This document shows positions 31,896 through 39,006 of a stretch of DNA of 39,006 nucleotides, one piece after another. The stretch comes from Janthinobacterium sp. GTDB lineage: Bacteria; Pseudomonadota; Gammaproteobacteria; Burkholderiales; Burkholderiaceae_D. Location of the stretch: the NCBI RefSeq assembly GCF_009923995.1, contig NZ_RFSK01000055.1:1-39006 (forward strand), written 5' to 3'. The notes below the pieces were generated by a model. It saw only the letters and a program-made list of their open reading frames with translations. It was not told the origin of the DNA and did not search any database. How positions within the stretch are numbered: the first letter of the stretch is position 1; every line of letters starts with the position of its first letter. Both the position numbers and the translations under genes were made by a program.

Positions 31896-32857
31896 TGGCT
31901 GGCGCCTCTTCCGCCCGACCCATCGCGCGCAGCATACTGGCCGCTGCCGCCCGCTGGCATGTGGAAGCCCGCTGCGGCAGCGCCGATGCGGCTGCCCTGC
32001 AGGCATGGCGCGACGCCAGCGCCGAGCATGAGCGGGCGTGGGAACTGCTGCAGCGCATGGATAGCCAGCTGGGCGCCATTCCCCCGGCGCTGGCGCTGCC
32101 TGCCCTGCAGGCGGCGCAGCAGCGCCGGCGCGCGGCGGCCCGCATCCTCGCCGTGCTGGTGGCGGCCGGCGGTGGCATCGCGCTGGGCCAGGCCGGCCTG
32201 CGTTCCGCGCCGTGGCAGGCGTGGACGGCGGCGCTGCGCACGGCGCCTGGCCAGCGCCGCCACGTGACGCTGGCCGATGGCGGGCGCATGGACATGAACA
32301 CGGACAGCGCCGCCGACGTCGACTACGGCGCCACGCACCGCCGCATCCGCCTGCACCAGGGCGAAATCATGCTGGCGACAAGAGCCGATCCGCGCCCCTT
32401 CCTCGTCGATACGCCGCACGGCGTGATCCGCGCGCTGGGCACGCGCTTCTCCGTGCGCTGCGATGCAGACGGCAGCAGCGTGAGCGTCTTCGAACACGCG
32501 GTGGAAGTGCGCTGCGCTGCCCGCCCTGACGCCGTGCGGCGCCTGGAGGCGGGCCAGCAGATGCACTTTACCGCCAGCCGCGCCGATGCGGTGCAGGCCA
32601 CGCCCGCGCACCAGGACAGCTGGCTGCGCGGCATGCTGGTGGCCGCCGACTGGCCACTGCAACAACTCGTCGCCGAACTGGCCCGCTACCGGCGTGGCCG
32701 CCTCGCCTGCGACGCCGCCGTGGCGCGGCGCCCCGTCACGGGCACCTACCGGCTCGACGATATCGATGCCGTGCTGGAAAGCCTGTGCGCCTCGCACGGA
32801 CTGCAGGTCACGTACGTCACGCGCTACTGGGCCACGGTGTCGGCCAGGCGGGCATGA
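31895..32857 (+). CDS. FecR-type anti-sigma / sigma regulator
   Basis: This 320-residue inner-membrane protein has a cytoplasmic N-terminal domain with the conserved AWRDASAEHERAWELL pattern (37-52), one membrane segment at about 82-99 and a periplasmic FecR domain (RHVTLADGGRMDMNTDSAAD, PHGVIRALGTRFSV). The C-terminal region (about 240-320) is a secretin-like fold that contacts the receptor's signalling domain. It relays ligand binding at the receptor to the FecI sigma factor. Start overlaps the sigma stop. Confidence 0.92.
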   Translation: MAGASSARPIARSILAAAARWHVEARCGSADAAALQAWRDASAEHERAWELLQRMDSQLGAIPPALALPALQAAQQRRRAAARILAVLVAAGGGIALGQAGLRSAPWQAWTAALRTAPGQRRHVTLADGGRMDMNTDSAADVDYGATHRRIRLHQGEIMLATRADPRPFLVDTPHGVIRALGTRFSVRCDADGSSVSVFEHAVEVRCAARPDAVRRLEAGQQMHFTASRADAVQATPAHQDSWLRGMLVAADWPLQQLVAELARYRRGRLACDAAVARRPVTGTYRLDDIDAVLESLCASHGLQVTYVTRYWATVSARRA

Positions 32858-32983
32858 TTATTTGCGTTTTTTTTGCGTCAGGGGTTGGTGTTTCGGCGTG
32901 CTGCTTCGGCTTCATGGATAAGTAACCCATTCATTAGCCGATTCATACGCCAATTCCCATCCCTTCGAGCAGAAAGACCAAAC

Positions 32984-35455
32984 ATGCCTTTGACCACCCC
33001 CGTCCTCCATCCCGCCACGCGCGCCATCCGCCTGGCCATCCTCGCCATGGCGTGCGCCGCGCCCGCCGCCTTCGTCGCCGCACCCGCGCTGGCGCAAAGC
33101 CAGGCCGCCGCCCCGCAAGCCTACGCCGTGCCGGCCGGCCCGCTGGCCACGGCCCTGAACGACTTTGCCGTGGCCGCCGGCGTCAGCCTGTCGACCGATC
33201 CCGCGCAGACGCGGGGCCTGCGCTCGCCCGGCGCAAGCGGCAGCTTTGGCGTGGCCCAGGGATTTGCCCAGGTGCTGGCCGGCAGCGGCCTGGAAGCCGT
33301 GCAGCTGGCCAACGGCGCCTACGTGCTGCGCCAGGCGGCCGCCCCCGCCGCCTCGGCGGCCGGCGTGGAAAAGACCATGGCGCCCGTGACGGTCAGCGCC
33401 AGCATGGAACGCGATCCCGTCAGTGAGCACAGCAACTCGTATGCGGCGCGCGCCGTCACCGTCGGCAAGGGCGTGCAGACCCTGCGCGAGATTCCCCAGT
33501 CCGTCAGCGTCGTCACGCGCCAGAAGATGGACGACCAGAACCTCAACACCATCGACGCCGTGCTGGCCAACACCACGGGCATCACCATGTACGACAGCCC
33601 GATGGGCGGGCGCTACGTGTATTCGCGCGGCTTCATGGTCGAAACCTACCAGTTCGACGGCGTGAACCGCGCCATGTACTACCCGCAGGCGAACAGCTTC
33701 ACCAGCAATACGGCCATGCTGGACCGGGTGGAAATCGTGCGCGGCGCCACGGGCCTGCTGCAGGGCACGGGCTCGCCCGGCGCGGCCATCAACATGGTGC
33801 GCAAGCGCCCGCTGGCGGAAAAGCAGGTGCAGCTGGCGCTGGGCGCGGGCCGCTGGAACGACGTACGGGGCGAGGTGGACGTCACCGGCCCCCTGAACGA
33901 GTCGGGCAGCATCCGTGGCCGCGCCGTGGCCGCGCACGAGCAGCGCGACTATTTCTACGACGTGGCCGACAGCCGCACGGACGTGCTGTATGGCGTGCTG
34001 GAATTCGACCTGGCGCCGGGCAGCAAGCTGACGACGGGCGCCAGCTACGAAAAACTGCATGCGACGCCGTTCTTTTCCGGCATGCCGCGCTACCGCGATG
34101 GCAGCGACCCGCACCTGCCCCGCTCCACCTTCCTGGGCGCCGACTGGAACCGCTGGAATAGCAAGCAGACGGCCGTCTTCGCCGAATTCGAGCACCGCTT
34201 CGATGCCGACTGGCTGTTCAAGGCCAGCGCCAACTACACGCGCGAGCGGCATGACGTGAAATACATGTTCAGCCAGGGCGCGATCGATCCCGCCACCCTG
34301 GCCGGCATGATGATGTATGGCGGCGTGTTCGACTACGGCAGCACCAACAAGGGCATCGACCTGTCGCTCGATGGCAAATTCAACGCCTTCGGCCGGCGCC
34401 ACGGCTTCAGCGCCGGCATCAGCACGAACCGCCTGGAAAGCGACAGCGATTACAGCCTGGCCCTGCTGCAGCAGCCGAACAACCCGCTGCAGCCCAACCA
34501 CGGCGTGGCCGAACCGAGCGACGCCTGGTTCCGTGCAAACAGCTACCGGGGCGACCCCAGCGTGACGAGCATGACGCAGACGGGCGCCTACGGCGTGGCG
34601 CGCTTCAGCGTCAGCGACCCGCTCACCGTGGTGGCGGGCGCGCGCGTGTCGAACTACAAATCGAGCAGCGTGTACCGCGACACGGGCGAGGTATACATCG
34701 ATCCCTACCGCGAAAACGGCGTCGTCACGCCGTACGGCGGCGTGATCTACGCTTTCGATCCGCGCTGGTCCGGCTATGCCAGCGTCTCCGACATCTTCCA
34801 GCCGCAGAACCAGCGCACGGCCGACGGCGCCCTGCTCGACCCGCTCAAGGGCCGCAACCTGGAGGCGGGCGTGAAAGGGGAACTCTTCGACGGCAAGGTG
34901 AATGCCTCGCTGGCGCTGTTCCGCATCGAACAGCGCAACCGCGCGGAACTCGACCTGGTGAATACCTGCTCGTCCGGCACGGAATGCTATTTCTCGACGG
35001 GCAAGGTGCGCAGCGAAGGCCTCGATGCGGAGATCAGCGGCGAAGTGGCGCGCGGCTGGCAGCTGTTCGCCGGCTACACCTTGAACAATTTTAAATATCT
35101 GGACCAGACGTCGAGCGCGGGCGTGATGTTTGCCAGCACCTACTCGCCGCGCCACATGCTGCGCGCGTGGAGCGATTACCGCCTGCCCGGCGCCTTGCAG
35201 CAGTGGAGCGTGGGCGGCGGCGTGAACTTCCAGACGGAGAGCTCGCGCGTGACGCAGGCCGTCACGGTGGCGCAGGGCGCGTATGCCTTGTGGAGTGCCC
35301 GCGCCGCCTACCAGATCGACCGCAACTGGACGGCGGCGCTGTCCGTGACGAACCTGCTCGACAAGCGCTACTACCAGACGGTGGGCGCGCCTGCGTGGGG
35401 CAATTTCTATGGCGAGCCGCGCAAGGCGCAACTGACCTTGCGCGCGCGTTTCTAA
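32984..35455 (+). CDS. TonB-dependent ferric-siderophore receptor with signalling domain
   Basis: This 823-residue outer-membrane receptor has a signal peptide (residues 1-38, ending ALAQS). An STN signalling domain follows at about 45-97 (YAVPAGPLATALNDFAVAAG), then a probable TonB box (MAPVTVSA near 133). The plug spans about 165-270 (REIPQSVSVVTRQKMDDQNL, RVEIVRGATGLLQGTGSPGA) and a 22-strand barrel ends in LTLRARF with terminal Phe. The STN domain fits cell-surface signalling through the adjacent FecR/FecI pair. The plug resembles receptors for hydroxamate or pyoverdine-type siderophores rather than citrate, but the ligand is not determinable. I chose ATG 32984 for its signal peptide; AGAAAGA lies upstream. 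Confidence 0.93.
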   Translation: MPLTTPVLHPATRAIRLAILAMACAAPAAFVAAPALAQSQAAAPQAYAVPAGPLATALNDFAVAAGVSLSTDPAQTRGLRSPGASGSFGVAQGFAQVLAGSGLEAVQLANGAYVLRQAAAPAASAAGVEKTMAPVTVSASMERDPVSEHSNSYAARAVTVGKGVQTLREIPQSVSVVTRQKMDDQNLNTIDAVLANTTGITMYDSPMGGRYVYSRGFMVETYQFDGVNRAMYYPQANSFTSNTAMLDRVEIVRGATGLLQGTGSPGAAINMVRKRPLAEKQVQLALGAGRWNDVRGEVDVTGPLNESGSIRGRAVAAHEQRDYFYDVADSRTDVLYGVLEFDLAPGSKLTTGASYEKLHATPFFSGMPRYRDGSDPHLPRSTFLGADWNRWNSKQTAVFAEFEHRFDADWLFKASANYTRERHDVKYMFSQGAIDPATLAGMMMYGGVFDYGSTNKGIDLSLDGKFNAFGRRHGFSAGISTNRLESDSDYSLALLQQPNNPLQPNHGVAEPSDAWFRANSYRGDPSVTSMTQTGAYGVARFSVSDPLTVVAGARVSNYKSSSVYRDTGEVYIDPYRENGVVTPYGGVIYAFDPRWSGYASVSDIFQPQNQRTADGALLDPLKGRNLEAGVKGELFDGKVNASLALFRIEQRNRAELDLVNTCSSGTECYFSTGKVRSEGLDAEISGEVARGWQLFAGYTLNNFKYLDQTSSAGVMFASTYSPRHMLRAWSDYRLPGALQQWSVGGGVNFQTESSRVTQAVTVAQGAYALWSARAAYQIDRNWTAALSVTNLLDKRYYQTVGAPAWGNFYGEPRKAQLTLRARF

Positions 35456-35462
35456 GGAAGAC

Positions 35463-36365
35463 TCAGGTCGCCGGGCGCAGGGGCGATTTCGGCAGCGGGA
35501 TGAATTCCGTCTCGCCCGGCACCTGCCCCATGCGCTGGGCGCTCCAGTCGTCGGCCGCCTGCGCCAGGCGCTCCTTGCTCGACGAGACGAAGTTCCAGAA
35601 CAGGTAGCGGTGGCCGTCCAGCGGCTCGCCGCCGATCACCACGAACTGCGCCGGGCCGCTGTCTGCCGTCACGACGGGCACGGCGCCCGCTTGCACGGCG
35701 CCCGCCTCGATCAAGGCCATGGTGTGCGGCACGAGCGCCACGCCATCGAGCAGCACCTCGCCGCTGATGGGATAGACGGCCGCTTCCGCCGGCAAGCCTT
35801 CCAGGCGCAGCGCCTTGCCGGCTTCCAGCGCCACGTCCAGGTACAGGGTCTGCATGTAGGTGCGCACGGGCGAGGTCTGGCCAAAGGCCGTGCCGATCAA
35901 CACCTTGACCACGGCGCCATCGAGCGGTACGACGGGAATGTCCGCCTGCGGCGTGTGCGTGAAGCTCGGTTCATCTTCCTCGTGCGCCTTTGGCAGCGCG
36001 GCCCACAGTTGCAAGCCGTGCGTGCGGTGCGGCTGGCCGGCCAGGTCGTGCGGCGTGCGCTCCGAATGCACGATGCCGCGCCCGGCCGTCATCCAGTTGA
36101 TGGCACCCGGTTCGATGCGCTGGTACGAGCCGATGCTGTCGCGGTGGTCGATCGCGCCCTCGAACAGATAGGTGACGGTGGCCAGGCCGATATGCGGATG
36201 GGGGCGCACGTCGTGATTGGCGTCGGGCGCCACGTCGATGGGGCCGAAGTGGTCGAAGAAAATGAAGGGGCCGACGGCCTGCTTGACGGCGGACGGCAGC
36301 AGGCGCCGCACGACGAAGCCGCCACCGAGGTCCTTTTCGTGGCTTTTCAGGATGGCCGCGCTCAT
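35463..36365 (-). CDS. Pirin-family bicupin protein
   Basis: This 300-residue protein has the pirin N-terminal cupin with metal ligands His56 and His58 (RPHPHIG), His100 and Glu102 (GIVHSE), and the C-terminal cupin with GEVLLDG. Some pirins have quercetinase activity or act as metal-dependent regulators. The ATG at 36365 overlaps the OsmC stop (ATGA), so both form an operon. It is convergent with the TonB receptor gene seven bases away. Confidence 0.92.
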   Translation of the reverse strand: MSAAILKSHEKDLGGGFVVRRLLPSAVKQAVGPFIFFDHFGPIDVAPDANHDVRPHPHIGLATVTYLFEGAIDHRDSIGSYQRIEPGAINWMTAGRGIVHSERTPHDLAGQPHRTHGLQLWAALPKAHEEDEPSFTHTPQADIPVVPLDGAVVKVLIGTAFGQTSPVRTYMQTLYLDVALEAGKALRLEGLPAEAAVYPISGEVLLDGVALVPHTMALIEAGAVQAGAVPVVTADSGPAQFVVIGGEPLDGHRYLFWNFVSSSKERLAQAADDWSAQRMGQVPGETEFIPLPKSPLRPAT

Positions 36366-36760
36366 GCCAGCACCGTCGTCACTTCGGTCGTCACGGCCGT
36401 CATCAGCTTGTGCAGCGGGCATTTGCCGGCCGCAGCCAGCAGTTCCTGGCGCTGCGCGTCCGTCAGGTCGCCCGTCAGGTGCAGGGTGGCGGCCAGGCGG
36501 TATACGCCCTTGCGCTCTTCGCTGGCATCGCGCTCCGTGCTCACTTCCACGTGTTCCAGGGGGATGCCCTTGTGTCTGGCATACCAGACGACGGTGAGGG
36601 CCTTGCAGGCCGACAGGGCCGCGTCGTACAGGTCGTGCGGCGACGGGCCGGCATCGCCGCCCCCCTCTTCCACCGAGGCGTCGGCGGAAATGATGTGATC
36701 GCGCACGTGCACGATGTGGCGCATGGGTTGCGACTGATCGCGGATGGCTTTGATGGTCAT
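36362..36760 (-). CDS. OsmC-family peroxide/redox protein
   Basis: This 132-residue protein carries the two Cys of the family (Cys52 in LSACKAL and Cys114 in GKCPLHKL) that reduce organic hydroperoxides. The start ATG 36760 (MTIKAIRD) has AAGGAA 5-10 bases upstream. It is shorter than Ohr/OsmC of 140-145 residues and closer to the YhfA-like OsmC group. It is operonic with pirin, a common oxidative-stress pairing. Confidence 0.9.
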   Translation of the reverse strand: MTIKAIRDQSQPMRHIVHVRDHIISADASVEEGGGDAGPSPHDLYDAALSACKALTVVWYARHKGIPLEHVEVSTERDASEERKGVYRLAATLHLTGDLTDAQRQELLAAAGKCPLHKLMTAVTTEVTTVLA

Positions 36761-36896
36761 GGCGTTCCTTGGTGCGTTTGGAAAGCCACAATTTACACCG
36801 TTTGCCCGCTTTGCGCAGCCCGCTCCCGGGGCGCGTGGCCATTGCCTGCGCCGCCCGGCCCGGGTGCGCAACGGCGCCCCCGCGTAGCGGGCAGGA

Positions 36897-39006
36897 TCAA
36901 TCGAGCGTGCGCGCCACCCGGAAGCCCACGATGTCGTTCGACAGCACGGTGGAAAAGCCGTTGCGCAGGGCCGAGCGCAGGTAGCGCGGGTGGTACAGCC
37001 AGGAGCCGCCGCGCAGGATGCGCCGGCTGCTGTCGCTGCCCGCCTCCCAGGCGCTGCCATCGACGGGCGCGCCCTCGTAATTGTCGTGCACCACGTCCTG
37101 CACCCACTCCCACACATTGCCATGCATGTCGAACAGGCCCCAGGAATTCGGCGCGAACGTGCCCAGGGGGCTGGTGCCGCCCCGGTAGACGCCGCGCGGG
37201 CCGCCGTTGTAGACGTACAGGCCGTCGTAGTTGGCCTGCTCCGTGCTGATGGTGTCGCCCACGTTGAAGGCCGTGCGCGTGCCGGCGCGGCAGGCGTACT
37301 CCCATTCCGCTTCGCTGGGCAGGCGATACTGCCTGCCGGTGCGCTCGCTCATCCAGGCCAGGTACAGCTGCGCGTCGTTCCAGCTGACACCCACGACGGG
37401 GTGCAGCTCGGTCTGCACGAAGCCGGGATTGTCCCAGTCCGTCTCCGCGCCGCCCGCTTCCCAGCCCGTCGCCTTCACGAAGGCGCGCCATTCGCCCACG
37501 CTGACGGGGTGGCGCGCCAGGGCGAACGGACGCTCGATGCCGACCCAGTGCTGCGGCTTCTCGCGGTCCAGCCAGGTCTGCTGCGAGCCGGCCTGCAGGG
37601 CGGCCTTGTGCTCCTGCTCGTGCGCGCCCATCTGGAAACGGCCGCTGGGGATGAGCACCAGTTCCGGCCCCTGGCCCGCACCGTCGAGAAAGTCGTCGCG
37701 CAGGATACCTTCGGCGTTGGCGACCGGTTCCGCATGGTCGGTCGCCGGCGCTGCCGGAGCCGGGGCCGCGGGCGCCTGCTGCTGCGCCGCGGCGCGGCTG
37801 GCCTCTTCGCGGCGCGCCCGCTCCTGCTCCGCGCGGTAGGCCGCTTCCGCCTTGGCGACGATGGCCTTGCGCTGCAATTCCTGGTGCTCCTGCAAGGCGG
37901 TGGCCGCATCGGCCTCGCGGCGCGCGCGCAGCTGGCCGCGCAGCGCTTCCTTGCGCAGCTTGCGCGCCTCTTCCGCCTCGAAATGGCGCTGCGCCTCCTG
38001 CTCGCGGCGCAGCTTGTCCTGCCGCTGCTTTTCCAGCGCGGCAGCCTGGATCTCGGCCTTGCGGCGCTGGTCCAGCTCTTCCTGGCGCTGGCGCGCCTGC
38101 TTGAGCTCTTCCTCGCGCGCCTGTTCGGCCGCCAGCGCCGCCTGCCTTTGCTGCTGCGCCACGCGCGCCTGCTCCTGGCGCGCCTGTTCCGCCAGTTCCT
38201 CGGGCGACGGGCCGGCGGCCCGTTCCAGGCCCTCCAGCAAGGCTTGCACGGATTGCGGCCGCAGTTCGGCCGTCAGCGAAAAGCCGTTCTGCAGCAGCTG
38301 CCACTGCGGCGCGTTGAGCGCCTGCGGCGCCGAGGGCAGATGGCTGGCACTGCGCGCGTCGTCGAACGGCATGCGCCCTTCCAGCATCTGGTAGATCATC
38401 ACGGCCACCGCGTACACGTCCAGGCGCGGACTGGGCTGGCGCTGGTGCGCGCCCGCCTCGGGCGCGCGGTAGCCCTGCGTGCCCGCGTTCGGCGTTTCCA
38501 GCGCCAGGCTGCTGCCCGCATTGCGCACGCGCGAGGCGATGCCGTAGTCGAGCAGCTTGACGTCGCCCCTGGCCGTCAGGAAGACGTTGCCCGGCTTGAT
38601 GTCGCGGTGCACCAGCTTGTGCTTTTCCCACGCATACGACAGGGCGTCGGCCACGGGCCGCAGCAGTTCCTGCACGGTGGCCAGCGGCAGCGCGCCCTGG
38701 CGTCCCAGGTAATGCTCCAGGTCTTCGCCGTCCAGGCATTCCATGATGATGAAATAGCTGGCCGTGGCCGGGTCCTGCGCCCACTCGTAGACGCGCACGA
38801 TGTTTTCATGCGCGAGCTTGCGCGCCTGGGTGGCTTCCTCGATGAGCAGCTTGGCATGCGTGGCGCTTTGCGTCAGCTGCGGCGGCAAGATCTTCAGGGC
38901 CACCATTTCGCTGCTGCCCAGCTCCGCGTGCGTGGCCAAGTCCGTGGCCTGCCATACCTGCCCCATGCCGCCAGTGCCGATCAGCCGTTCGAGCCGGTAG
39001 CGGCGG
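36897..39006 (-). CDS. Ser/Thr protein kinase fused to an FGE-sulfatase (SUMF1-like) domain (partial, runs off right edge)
   Basis: About 702 residues are visible; the N-terminus is outside the window. The frame extends upstream of the ATG at 38966 with a glycine loop LIGTGGMGQVW, so that ATG is not the start. Kinase motifs present are the Lys in VALKIL, HRDIKPGN, DYG (in place of DFG) and GYRAPE. A Glu/Arg/Gln-rich coiled coil follows (residues about 265-395 from that Met), then an Ala/Pro linker. The C-terminal FGE-sulfatase domain (about 435-689) shows SGRFQMGAHEQEH, HPVVGVSWNDAQLYL, LPSEAEWEYACRAGT, MHGNVWEWVQD and RGGSWLY. Its only cysteine near the active-site region is in CRAGT; the classical FGE cysteine pair is missing, so this part may bind rather than oxidise. 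There is no transmembrane segment in the visible part. Confidence 0.9.
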   Translation of the reverse strand, partial: RRYRLERLIGTGGMGQVWQATDLATHAELGSSEMVALKILPPQLTQSATHAKLLIEEATQARKLAHENIVRVYEWAQDPATASYFIIMECLDGEDLEHYLGRQGALPLATVQELLRPVADALSYAWEKHKLVHRDIKPGNVFLTARGDVKLLDYGIASRVRNAGSSLALETPNAGTQGYRAPEAGAHQRQPSPRLDVYAVAVMIYQMLEGRMPFDDARSASHLPSAPQALNAPQWQLLQNGFSLTAELRPQSVQALLEGLERAAGPSPEELAEQARQEQARVAQQQRQAALAAEQAREEELKQARQRQEELDQRRKAEIQAAALEKQRQDKLRREQEAQRHFEAEEARKLRKEALRGQLRARREADAATALQEHQELQRKAIVAKAEAAYRAEQERARREEASRAAAQQQAPAAPAPAAPATDHAEPVANAEGILRDDFLDGAGQGPELVLIPSGRFQMGAHEQEHKAALQAGSQQTWLDREKPQHWVGIERPFALARHPVSVGEWRAFVKATGWEAGGAETDWDNPGFVQTELHPVVGVSWNDAQLYLAWMSERTGRQYRLPSEAEWEYACRAGTRTAFNVGDTISTEQANYDGLYVYNGGPRGVYRGGTSPLGTFAPNSWGLFDMHGNVWEWVQDVVHDNYEGAPVDGSAWEAGSDSSRRILRGGSWLYHPRYLRSALRNGFSTVLSNDIVGFRVARTLD

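Overview
The window comes from a GC-rich betaproteobacterium. Gene content and codon use suggest Oxalobacteraceae (Janthinobacterium/Duganella/Massilia type). This is inferred from protein character; no rRNA or other taxonomic marker is present.

Left part (1-11,800): a phage-tail locus transcribed leftwards. An S24-type (LexA/CI-like) repressor faces a short two-gene early operon: a winged-helix protein and a lambda-Q-like antiterminator with a CxxCHGTG...CxxCxGxG zinc motif. Directly downstream of Q lie a putative late promoter, a roughly 260-nt leader and an intrinsic terminator, the same order as lambda Q-pR'-tR'. Then come tail genes only: tail tube, G/G-T tail assembly chaperone with a TTTTTTG slippery site, a 1521-aa tape measure, a tail-tip hub, and a J-like fibre that runs off the left edge. 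No terminase, portal, capsid, integrase or replication gene lies between the regulators and the tail. The best reading is an F-type (flexible, siphovirus-tail-derived) tailocin, or a prophage that has lost its head genes.

Middle (11,800-20,200): the methylcitrate cycle operon prpB-prpC-acnD-prpF-prpE (leftward). It uses the AcnD/PrpF variant instead of PrpD. A near-perfect sigma-54 promoter and a nested array of GTTTCAA/TTGAAAC half-sites lie upstream of prpB, but no prpR gene is in the window.

Right part (20,300-39,006): ordinary chromosomal genes. These are two related ~80-aa proteins, an MBL-fold persulfide-dioxygenase-like enzyme, a small winged-helix-like protein, a secreted M28 peptidase, a GNAT acetyltransferase, a glycine-zipper surface protein, a PP2C phosphatase, a frameshifted DUF2177 membrane protein, a SAM methyltransferase, an FHA protein with a Cys-rich N-terminus, a 34-aa membrane peptide, a small outer-membrane beta-barrel, and a YdjM-like membrane protein behind a LexA-like box. 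A Fur-box-preceded FecI-FecR-TonB receptor iron-uptake cassette follows, then OsmC-pirin, and finally a Ser/Thr kinase fused to an FGE-sulfatase domain that runs off the right edge.

Stretches over 300 bp without a large gene: 9557-9911 (late leader), 19922-20340 (prp control region) and 29330-29874 (a 34-aa ORF plus the terminator of the beta-barrel gene). No rRNA, tRNA, IS element or CRISPR array was seen.
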